Positions 1-4,938 of a stretch of DNA of 6,281 bases are shown piece by piece. Every line of letters starts with the position of its first letter. Position 1 is the first letter of the stretch. This stretch comes from Alphaproteobacteria bacterium (GTDB taxonomy: Bacteria > Pseudomonadota > Alphaproteobacteria > UBA3830), in assembly GCA_025998595.1 (NCBI GenBank), contig BNWE01000079.1, positions 1 through 6,281 on the forward strand, read 5' to 3'. The notes below the pieces were generated by a model. The model did no database searches, had not been told where the DNA came from, and saw only the letters and a list, made by a program, of their open reading frames with translations. The position numbers and the translations under genes were made by a program.

Positions 1-14
1 CGAATCAGCGCCAG

Positions 15-43
15 CGTAATAGTGTTTGCGCCACGGGCATTTA
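15..43. repeat. Copy of a 29-bp imperfect repeat flanking ribH (downstream copy)
   Basis: Partner of the copy at 518-546 (22/29 identity, identical 12-bp core), starting 4 nt beyond the ribH stop. On the minus strand, the frame in phase with ribH stays open for 15 codons after the TGA up to the window edge (Asp-Val-Asn-Ala-Arg-Gly-Ala...). Read in the matching phase, the other copy gives a similar Ile-Asn-Ala-Arg-Val-Ala. That leaves open a small decayed coding element, but this is inference from very little sequence. Confidence 0.35.
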
Positions 44-47
44 CATC

Positions 48-506
48 TCAAAACAAGTTTGCCATTTCCAATGCGCCCATTGCAGCTTCGGTTCCCTTGT
101 TTCCGCTTTTGGTACCGGCTCTTTCTATCGCCTGTTCAATTGTGTCTGTTGTAAGTATACCGAAAATTACCGGAGTTTCCGTCGTAAGACCGACATGCGC
201 TATACCTTTTACAGCTTCGTTGGCAACAAAATCGAAGTGAGGCGTTGAACCTCGAATTACCGCTCCCAACGCTATAATCGCATCGTTTTTTTCTGTTTCT
301 GCGACTTTTTTGCAAGCATATGGAATTTCGAAGGCTCCGGGAACTTTGTAAATCGCTATGTTGTCCTCATCGACTCCATGACGCACCAGAGTATCTATAG
401 CTCCCGACACGAGATTTTTCGTGATAAAATCATTGAATCTCGAAACAACTATCGCGAATTTTTTCCCCTTTCCATCGAAATTACCTTCTATTACTTTACA
501 TGCCAT
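48..506 (-). CDS. ribH: 6,7-dimethyl-8-ribityllumazine synthase
   Basis: Cytosolic enzyme of the penultimate riboflavin step. It condenses 5-amino-6-ribitylamino-uracil with 3,4-dihydroxy-2-butanone 4-phosphate to give lumazine; family members form pentamers or 60-subunit capsids. The 152 residues match the usual length. Visible family motifs are SRFN (22-25, with the Phe that stacks on the pyrimidine), VPGAFEIP (55-62), GAVIRG (81-86) with the catalytic His90 in STPHFDFV, and [11 protein letters not shown] (128-138) with the phosphate-binding Arg129. No key residue is missing. The ATG start has an AAGGAG Shine-Dalgarno site 8 nt upstream. It is the last rib gene of the minus-strand cluster, separated from ribBA by 133 nt, so it may be partly transcribed from its own promoter (see 543-551). 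nusB often follows in alphaproteobacteria, but the window ends 47 nt after the stop. Identification is secure. Confidence 0.97.
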   Translation of the reverse strand: MACKVIEGNFDGKGKKFAIVVSRFNDFITKNLVSGAIDTLVRHGVDEDNIAIYKVPGAFEIPYACKKVAETEKNDAIIALGAVIRGSTPHFDFVANEAVKGIAHVGLTTETPVIFGILTTDTIEQAIERAGTKSGNKGTEAAMGALEMANLF

Positions 507-517
507 AATATTTACTC

Positions 518-546
518 CTTATCAATGTGTGCCACACGGGCATTTA
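518..546. repeat. Copy of a 29-bp imperfect repeat flanking ribH (upstream copy)
   Basis: This 29-bp stretch just ahead of ribH matches positions 15-43, just after the ribH stop, at 22 of 29 positions without gaps. The shared core is 12 identical bases, CACGGGCATTTA on the plus strand. The two copies are in the same orientation and bracket the gene. This copy also contains a small GTGT/ACAC inverted repeat at 527-537. It could be a decayed duplication or dispersed element; chance similarity is possible at this length. Confidence 0.4.
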
Positions 547-551
547 TACCA
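543..551 (-). promoter_or_regulatory. Possible extended -10 promoter for ribH
   Basis: On the minus strand this reads TGGTATAAA, that is TG-N-TATAAA, an extended -10 element 36 nt from the ribH start codon and followed by the AAGGAG ribosome site. No good -35 hexamer lies 16-18 nt upstream (CCCACA at best), which is tolerable for extended -10 promoters. The long gap from ribBA makes an internal promoter reasonable. AT-rich sequence produces such matches by chance, so confidence is low. Confidence 0.3.
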
Positions 552-584
552 AATTAAATTGAGAATGTGGGATTTTATTCGCAT

Positions 585-617
585 GGATCCCTACGTCGCT
601 ACGCTCCTCTGGATGAC
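585..617. repeat. Dispersed palindromic-type repeat between ribBA and ribH
   Basis: On the minus strand the stretch begins GTCATCCAGAGGAGCGTAGC and ends GACGTAGGGATCC. The outer arms ATCC and GGAT pair, and the interior is GC-richer than the surrounding AT-rich spacer. It resembles in style the short interspersed repeats of the 'GTCATTGCGAGCG...GCAATCC' type found in intergenic DNA of many Rickettsiales and other bacteria. It lies in the ribBA-ribH gap and would be carried in a ribBA-ribH transcript. A related-looking stretch occurs at 4907-4937. Family membership is by resemblance only. Confidence 0.5.
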
Positions 618-634
618 GAAAACGCTGAAATTAC

Positions 635-650
635 TGCCATCATGCTGGCA
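635..650 (-). terminator. Hairpin over the ribBA stop, weak terminator candidate
   Basis: TGCCA at 646-650 and TGGCA at 635-639 on the minus strand form a 5-bp stem with a 6-nt loop spanning the ribBA stop codon. The downstream strand has GTTTTC about 13 nt further on, rather than an immediate T run, so it is a poor intrinsic terminator. It might attenuate transcription into ribH or protect mRNA ends, or it may be coincidental. Confidence 0.2.
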
Positions 651-1848
651 GATGTCCCATTTTCTCTCGCTTTGTACATATGTATTTTTCATTCTCCTTA
701 TTGATAGCAGCGATTATGGGAATACGTTCCACTACTTCAATGCCATATTTTGAGATTCTCTCTATTTTTTGCGGATTATTGGTCATTAGCCGTATTTTCT
801 TTACGCCCAGCTTTACAAGTATTTGCGCGTCAAGAACGTAATTGCGCAGATCGTTTTCAAAACCAAGCTTAAGATTCGCTTCCACCGTATCAAGCCCTTC
901 GTCCTGAAGACTATACGCTTTTATTTTGTTTATGATTCCAATGCCTCGTCCTTCTTGAAACATATATAGTAGTATGCCGCATCCTTCTTGGCTTATTCTT
1001 TCCATTGCCATATTAAATTGATCCCCGCAATCGCATCGTTTGGAGAAAAAAGCGTCTCCCGTAATGCAGGAAGAATGTAGTCGCACAATGACTGGTTTCC
1101 CGTTATTGATATCACCTTTCGTTAGGGCTATTGCTTCTTGGTTATTGGCGCGATTTCTAAAGGCAATGATTTCGAAATCTCCGTATTTTGTTGGTAATTT
1201 CGCTCTGGCAACCTCTTCCACCGGCGAATCATGCTCCAATCTGTAGGAGATAAGATCTTCAATGGTGAGTATTTTTAAATTATGCTTTTCCGCGAATTTC
1301 TCCAGCTGAGGCATGCGAGCCATGGTGCCGTCGTCGTTCATTATCTCGCAAATCACAGCGGAAGGATTCAATCCGGCCAAACGCGCCAAATCCACAGAAC
1401 CCTCAGTTTGCCCTTGCCTGACCAACACGCCCTCGGAACGAGCTTTTAGGGGAAAAATATGACCGGGAACGACTATGTCATCTTTGCCTTTGGAAGGATC
1501 TATGGCCGTTAGTATCGTCTTCGCTCTATCGGCGGCGGAAATACCAGTGCTAATTCCCTCTTTGGCTTCTATGGAATAGGTAAAACCAGTACCAAATCGA
1601 CTTTTGTTGTGCTCTTGTTTTATCATAAGAGGAATTTCAAGCTCTTCACATCTTTCGGACGTAAGCGGCAAGCAAATTAGCCCCCTCCCTTCCTTCGCCA
1701 TGAAATTAATTATTTCCGGAGTTGCGAATTCCGCCGCTATCATGAGATCGCCCTCATTCTCACGATTTTCATCATCGACCAGAATGATCATACGCTCGTT
1801 TTTTATTTCTTCTATAGCTTCTGAAACAGTTGCTCGAACATTACCCAT
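640..1848 (-). CDS. ribBA: Bifunctional 3,4-dihydroxy-2-butanone-4-phosphate synthase / GTP cyclohydrolase II
   Basis: Supplies both branches of riboflavin synthesis. The RibB domain (about 1-203) converts ribulose 5-phosphate to dihydroxybutanone phosphate plus formate. The RibA domain (about 218-402) opens GTP to the diaminopyrimidine. RibB motifs: acidic loop [11 protein letters not shown] (25-35), GRGLICL (54-60), GTGFT (86-90), [12 protein letters not shown] (100-111), GHIFPL (129-134), NDDGTMAR (171-178). RibA motifs: zinc cysteines C261, C272 and C274 in [15 protein letters not shown], then QEGRGIGI (298-305), [12 protein letters not shown] (314-325) and TNNPQK (356-361). The 402 residues are normal for RibBA. 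Two oddities: Gln147 in RQGQTEG sits where E. coli RibB has metal-binding His153, and Phe297 replaces the Arg common before QEGR. Zinc ligands are intact, so RibA is not visibly degenerate. The start lies 20 nt after ribE, with GGAG 11 nt upstream of ATG. Confidence 0.96.
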   Translation of the reverse strand: MGNVRATVSEAIEEIKNERMIILVDDENRENEGDLMIAAEFATPEIINFMAKEGRGLICLPLTSERCEELEIPLMIKQEHNKSRFGTGFTYSIEAKEGISTGISAADRAKTILTAIDPSKGKDDIVVPGHIFPLKARSEGVLVRQGQTEGSVDLARLAGLNPSAVICEIMNDDGTMARMPQLEKFAEKHNLKILTIEDLISYRLEHDSPVEEVARAKLPTKYGDFEIIAFRNRANNQEAIALTKGDINNGKPVIVRLHSSCITGDAFFSKRCDCGDQFNMAMERISQEGCGILLYMFQEGRGIGIINKIKAYSLQDEGLDTVEANLKLGFENDLRNYVLDAQILVKLGVKKIRLMTNNPQKIERISKYGIEVVERIPIIAAINKENEKYICTKREKMGHLPA

Positions 1849-1868
1849 ATTTTACATTACTCCAATTT

Positions 1869-2492
1869 TTACCAATCAGAAAGCAGTGATTCTAGTCTAG
1901 ATTCTTTCGAATTATATCTCAATAGTTTTTCTGTATATCTTGCAATTACATCGACCTCTATATTTACAACATCTCCTATTTTTAGAATTGATAAATTTGT
2001 ATTGGCATAGGTATGCGGAATGACAGCTGCGGAAAATGAGTCTCCATAGTCTTTTGCAACCGTGAGACTTATGCCATCTAGAGCAACGGAGCCCTTTTCG
2101 GCAATGTACTTCCGCAGTAATTCAGGGCAGTCTACAATCAGTTCGAAAAAATCACCAAGATGCGCAATTTTTTGCAGATGCCCCACATTGTCCACATGCC
2201 CCTGCACCAAATGACCACCAAGCTTATCGTCTATTTTTATTGCATGCTCGATGTTTACTTTTTTGTTGGAAGATATATGTTTTAGGGAAGTCCTGTTGAG
2301 CGTTTCACCTGAAACATCAGCGATAAATCCCTTGGAATAAAAAGAAGCCGCAGTGAGACATACGCCATTTACGGATATCGAATCTCCCAGTTTTATATCA
2401 TTTACATTGCACTCCACCGTTATTTTCGCTGAATTCCCGGCGAATTTAATACTTCTTATATAACCACACTCTCTAATAATCCCGGTGAACAA
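1869..2492 (-). CDS. ribE: Riboflavin synthase, alpha chain
   Basis: Catalyses the last riboflavin step, dismutation of two lumazine molecules to riboflavin plus the pyrimidine that RibH reuses; the family acts as a cytosolic homotrimer. The 207 residues hold two tandem lumazine-binding barrels. The first has MFTGII at 1-6, SVNGVCLTA (about 40-48) and an SGETL stretch. The second begins at GGHLVQGHVD (about 92-101) and contains KGSVALDGISLTV and the IPHT segment. The internal duplication typical of the family is clear. The start codon is TTG, chosen because MFTGI is the nearly invariant N-terminus and a GGGAG Shine-Dalgarno site (2499-2503) lies 6 nt upstream. The gene begins inside the end of ribD (20-nt overlap), which suggests translational coupling, and ends 20 nt before ribBA. 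Equivalent to the gene called ribC/ribE in E. coli. Nothing essential appears lost. Confidence 0.96.
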   Translation of the reverse strand: MFTGIIRECGYIRSIKFAGNSAKITVECNVNDIKLGDSISVNGVCLTAASFYSKGFIADVSGETLNRTSLKHISSNKKVNIEHAIKIDDKLGGHLVQGHVDNVGHLQKIAHLGDFFELIVDCPELLRKYIAEKGSVALDGISLTVAKDYGDSFSAAVIPHTYANTNLSILKIGDVVNIEVDVIARYTEKLLRYNSKESRLESLLSDW

Positions 2493-3756
2493 TAGATTCT
2501 CCCAATTTTCTTGTGATACTCAATACGTCCTCAGTGTAATCCTTCAATTTCCCTTCAAAAACAAAATCATCTCCTGATTTATCGCATTTCATATTCTTGA
2601 TTTTTATGGCATCGCGTAGGAAATCTATCCCCGTACCGCCGACACTTCCTTTGGCGCAATCGCCTCCGATCAGGATTGGCGCCGTAAACACACACACACG
2701 ATCTACTTGCTGCTCTTTTAAAAAAGCTCCTAAAATGGTACTTCCCCCTTCGACCAATATGTTCATTATATTCAATTCGCCGATCTTGCGCAAAGCCGTA
2801 ACGATGTCAACTCGCTCTTTTCCGGCAGTAATTACGGTTATGCCTTTTTCAACAAGGGTATTGATTTGTTTTTTGTCTGCTTCTTCCGAAACCACAACAA
2901 TTAGCGGAGAAATTTCAGAATTGGATACAACCAGCTTGGAATCCAATGGAATTCGGCATTTGGAATCAAAAACGATTCGTGTCGGCTGTCGGTCAGTGGC
3001 TATGTTTCTTACTGTAAGCTCTGGATTATCCTTTATCACCGTATCGATCCCCACCAGCACCGCATCGCTACTTTTGCGCATCATATGTGCTTTACGACGA
3101 GATTCCTCCGACGTAATCCATTTGGAATCTCCCGTATTCGTGGCTATTTTTCCGTCCAAACTTTGAGCTATTTTCGCCGTAACATATGGAATTCCCGTTT
3201 GCATAAATTTCGTGAAATCCTCAATAATTTCCGCGCATGCGACGTCATTTACTCCATATACCGTTTCTATGCCGGCTTCGTTCAGCACACTCGCCGCTTT
3301 TCCGGCATGCTTTGGATTTGGATCCGCCACTCCGATAAACACTCGTTTCACGCGGGAATTAATAAGCGCCTGAGTACACGGAGGCGTTTTCCCATAGGTT
3401 GTACACGGCTCCAATGTTACGTAAATGTCCGCTCCTTCCGCCTGTTCTCCAGCGTCTTTTAGAGCCATTATTTCAGCGTGATCGCCTCCGAAATATTTAT
3501 GCCACCCGGCGCCAACAATTTTAGCGTCCTTGACTATTATCGCTCCCACACATGGATTTGTCTTCGTATACCCCTTTCCCCGGAGAGCCAACGCCAACGC
3601 CAATGCCAACGTGACGTTGGATCCGTTTACTGGAACTTCTTCATCGTATGCGAGCATTATCTTCGATATTGGAGCCGCTTCAGCAAAAATAGATGCCTGT
3701 GCGGCACGCACCGCGACGTTGAATTGGTCAGGTTCTATAGGAGATCTATCAGTCAT
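2473..3756 (-). CDS. ribD: Bifunctional pyrimidine deaminase / uracil reductase of riboflavin synthesis
   Basis: Deaminates the diaminopyrimidine made by RibA, then reduces its ribosyl side chain with NADPH. Deaminase domain (about 48-200): TNPCVGAIIV (66-75), GWH (84-86), zinc site HAE (93-95; His93 ligand, Glu95 proton shuttle) and LEPCTTYGKTPPC (115-127; ligands C118 and C127). Thr120 stands where many members have His, and Thr66 where most have Pro. Reductase domain (about 200-410): KIAQSLDGKIA, WITSEESR, DAVLVGIDTV, DNPELTVR, LVEGG and APILIGG. Length is 427, longer than most RibD proteins because of about 45 extra N-terminal residues and an about 20-residue tail overlapping ribE. The ATG at 3756 has AAGAG 7 nt upstream; an internal ATG at 3657 is the alternative start, with weaker support. 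First gene of the rib cluster. Function is secure, the start less so. Confidence 0.94.
   Translation of the reverse strand: MTDRSPIEPDQFNVAVRAAQASIFAEAAPISKIMLAYDEEVPVNGSNVTLALALALALRGKGYTKTNPCVGAIIVKDAKIVGAGWHKYFGGDHAEIMALKDAGEQAEGADIYVTLEPCTTYGKTPPCTQALINSRVKRVFIGVADPNPKHAGKAASVLNEAGIETVYGVNDVACAEIIEDFTKFMQTGIPYVTAKIAQSLDGKIATNTGDSKWITSEESRRKAHMMRKSSDAVLVGIDTVIKDNPELTVRNIATDRQPTRIVFDSKCRIPLDSKLVVSNSEISPLIVVVSEEADKKQINTLVEKGITVITAGKERVDIVTALRKIGELNIMNILVEGGSTILGAFLKEQQVDRVCVFTAPILIGGDCAKGSVGGTGIDFLRDAIKIKNMKCDKSGDDFVFEGKLKDYTEDVLSITRKLGESIVHRDY
2499..2503 (-). promoter_or_regulatory. Ribosome binding site fixing the TTG start of ribE
   Basis: GGGAG on the minus strand, 6 nt before a TTG codon that opens the invariant MFTGII N-terminus. 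There is no ATG or GTG at this point, so the site and the family N-terminus together decide a TTG start. It lies within the last codons of ribD, so ribosomes finishing ribD could restart here. Confidence 0.75.
3587..3610. repeat. Hexanucleotide tandem repeat in ribD (Leu-Ala)4
   Basis: Four head-to-tail copies of GCCAAC on the plus strand, the third being GCCAAT. On the coding strand each reads TTG-GCN and encodes Leu-Ala, giving (Leu-Ala)4 at residues 50-57 in the first helix of the deaminase domain. Slippage by one unit would keep the reading frame and change helix length by two residues. The last copy overlaps the palindrome at 3607-3621. Confidence 0.8.
3607..3621. repeat. Perfect 7-bp inverted repeat inside ribD
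   Basis: CCAACGT and ACGTTGG separated by a single G. It adjoins the Leu-Ala repeat near the 5' end of ribD. The one-base spacer makes an RNA hairpin with full pairing impossible, but a DNA-binding site or partial hairpin is conceivable. It may simply reflect the repeated TTGGCN codons. Confidence 0.5.
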
Positions 3757-3863
3757 TACTCAGCTCTTAATCATTTAGATGCAGATGTTAACATGATTCC
3801 ATCCACATGATGTCAGATTCAGAAACTTGAGTCAATTGGATTATCGCAACACAAACTTGTCAA
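3757..3863 (-). promoter_or_regulatory. Promoter region of the riboflavin operon
   Basis: Two sigma70-like candidates read toward ribD. The first has -35 TTGACA (3858-3863) and, 17 nt on, TCCAAT (3835-3840, 4/6 match). The second has TTGACT (3830-3835) and, 17 nt on, CATCAT (3807-3812, 4/6 match). Downstream is the 10-bp palindrome ATGTTAACAT (3785-3794), and there are two direct copies of ACATGAT (3791-3797, 3805-3811), possible operator sequences. AAGAG at 3764-3768 is the likely ribosome site. I do not see the conserved segments of an FMN (RFN) riboswitch in this leader. The exact promoter is uncertain. Confidence 0.45.
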
Positions 3864-3905
3864 AAGAACGAGCATTAATCAACTTACAACTAGTTGCATA
3901 TGCTC
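3864..3905 (-). terminator. Weak intrinsic terminator after the secreted-protein gene
   Basis: On the minus strand GAGCAT (3900-3905) pairs with ATGCTC (3870-3875). Inside it, CAACT (3892-3896) pairs with AGTTG (3880-3884), giving a two-part stem with a small internal loop and a 7-nt apical loop. The stem is followed by GTTCTTTTG, an imperfect T run. It starts 15 nt beyond the stop of the upstream gene and ends where the first ribD -35 candidate begins, so its position between two units fits termination. Confidence 0.4.
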
Positions 3906-3920
3906 ATTCAATATAAGAAG

Positions 3921-4715
3921 TTAGTCTTCATCAATAGTTGATGAATCAGAAGTATTAGCGTTAGCAATTGCAGATGCGAACAAATCGGAAAGCCCGCGTG
4001 TGCTAAAAGTACTTAATCGTTGACGAATGCTTTGAGGACTATTTTGGCCTGAAACAGAGTTCTCGCTTGATGAATAAAAACGCAATTCTGCCGGATCATA
4101 AAAATATTCTTCATCATCTACGAAAACACATTTTACAACATCAAACTCCAAAGAACTACCTGAGATAAGCTTAGATGGTAAACCAAATAATGTGCCGAGA
4201 TGCATATATATTTTATCTTCCAAAGTCAATTGTGACATGAGAAGCTGATCATCGGGAGCACATGTTGCCGCTGGGACGACATTGATTACAACACATCTCT
4301 TACAAAGATCTTTTTCTCGTGCCTGGATCATAAATCCTGGTGCAAGCACTTGCGCCAAATTTTTAACCTGCTTCAGTTGTTCTTTTGGCGCTTTGCATAT
4401 GGAGAAGTAGCCATTCCATAATTTATTAAACACATTGCTTGCTTTTCCAGATTTCCAAACAACATGCTCTACCACTCCAGGAATGATATTATAACTGATT
4501 CCACTAACTTTCTTGGCTGATGTCTGTAGTCGAACAACATCGAGGACTGGTGAAGCACTATAACTGAGATTAAGAGAGCTCTGAGAATTAGGATTGGGAT
4601 TTTGAGCAAAAAAACTACTCAAGGAATTTGGATTGGGAAGATTAGAAGAATGCCCATCTCCTGCGATCAATATGGCCATCAATGACGCGCAATATAACAA
4701 AAACTTTTTTTCCAT
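3921..4715 (-). CDS. Secreted protein of unknown function, 264 residues
   Basis: I do not recognise a family. The start is set at 4715 rather than an ATG at 4748 because GGAGG lies exactly 5 nt upstream and the protein then begins with a classic signal peptide: MEKK, then a hydrophobic core FLLYCASLMAILIAG (5-19), with cleavage probably around residues 19-24. Cys9 lies too early and lacks a proper lipobox, so a lipoprotein is unlikely. The mature N-terminus (25-55) is Asn/Pro/Ser-rich with a repeated PNPNS. A mixed, probably folded core (about 57-215) contains five cysteines, including CKRC (138-141), C152 and C196, which could form disulfides in the periplasm. The tail (216-264) is Ser-rich, ends acidic (IDED) and looks flexible. 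No transmembrane segment follows the signal peptide. It appears monocistronic, between nadK and the rib operon. Possibly an exported host-interaction or envelope protein, but this is speculation. Confidence 0.75.
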   Translation of the reverse strand: MEKKFLLYCASLMAILIAGDGHSSNLPNPNSLSSFFAQNPNPNSQSSLNLSYSASPVLDVVRLQTSAKKVSGISYNIIPGVVEHVVWKSGKASNVFNKLWNGYFSICKAPKEQLKQVKNLAQVLAPGFMIQAREKDLCKRCVVINVVPAATCAPDDQLLMSQLTLEDKIYMHLGTLFGLPSKLISGSSLEFDVVKCVFVDDEEYFYDPAELRFYSSSENSVSGQNSPQSIRQRLSTFSTRGLSDLFASAIANANTSDSSTIDED

Positions 4716-4720
4716 AAGAA

Positions 4721-4725
4721 CCTCC
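4721..4725 (-). promoter_or_regulatory. Strong ribosome binding site deciding the start of the secreted protein
   Basis: GGAGG on the minus strand, 5 nt before the ATG at 4715. It is the best Shine-Dalgarno sequence in the window and makes the internal ATG, with its signal peptide, far more likely than the in-frame ATG 11 codons upstream. Confidence 0.8.
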
Positions 4726-4938
4726 GTAAATTTAAATAAGAAAAACACATAATATTATGGTGCACTATTTTTACATTGGTTGCAATATGTTTCTTGTGGT
4801 AATGCTAATGATTTTGTTTAAAGAACCGGCATTTGCACAAAAAAACCATCACGTTTTCTTTTTTGTATTTATAGAAACACAACTCCGAAATTGCAGAGCT
4901 TCATTTTGTCATCCTTGCGAGCAAAACGCAGCTTGCAC
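4726..4938. other. AT-rich spacer between nadK and the secreted-protein gene
   Basis: No convincing gene; a 61-codon plus-strand frame here has no good ribosome site and crosses repeat-like sequence. On the minus strand, an A/T-only inverted repeat (A7 at 4839-4845 against T4-C-T6 at 4854-4864) is a poor terminator candidate for nadK. A -10-like CATAAT or overlapping TAATAT lies about 40 nt before the start of the secreted-protein gene, but no matching -35 stands out. Confidence 0.4.
4907..4937. repeat. Second palindromic-type repeat, adjoining the nadK stop
   Basis: On the plus strand the stretch begins GTCATCCTTGCGAGC. The arms GCGAGC (4917-4922) and GCTTGC (4931-4936) pair with one mismatch around an 8-nt loop. 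It shares the GTCATCC opening and the general layout with the element at 585-617, here in the opposite orientation, and resembles the GTCATTGCGAGC type of interspersed repeat. It ends 2 nt before the nadK stop codon. The hairpin may also help end the nadK transcript, although no T run follows. Confidence 0.4.

Noticed and set aside
421..753. 110-codon plus-strand frame crossing the ribBA-ribH gap
   Set aside because: It overlaps both rib genes and the repeat element in antisense, without any domain or ribosome site.
2597..3166. 189-codon plus-strand frame opposite ribD
   Set aside because: It is the antisense of well-conserved ribD domains and has no recognisable protein features; a shadow frame.
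3587..3621. CRISPR-like or mobile-element end
   Set aside because: The repeat is a 6-bp unit within coding sequence without spacers, and no transposase or longer terminal inverted repeats are present.
3757..3920. FMN riboswitch ahead of ribD
   Set aside because: The space before ribD lacks the conserved GC-rich segments of the RFN element and is AT-rich throughout.
4716..4748. Longer version of the secreted protein starting at an ATG at 4748
   Set aside because: The extra 11 residues would overlie the GGAGG ribosome site of the internal ATG and precede the signal peptide; the upstream ATG has no ribosome site.
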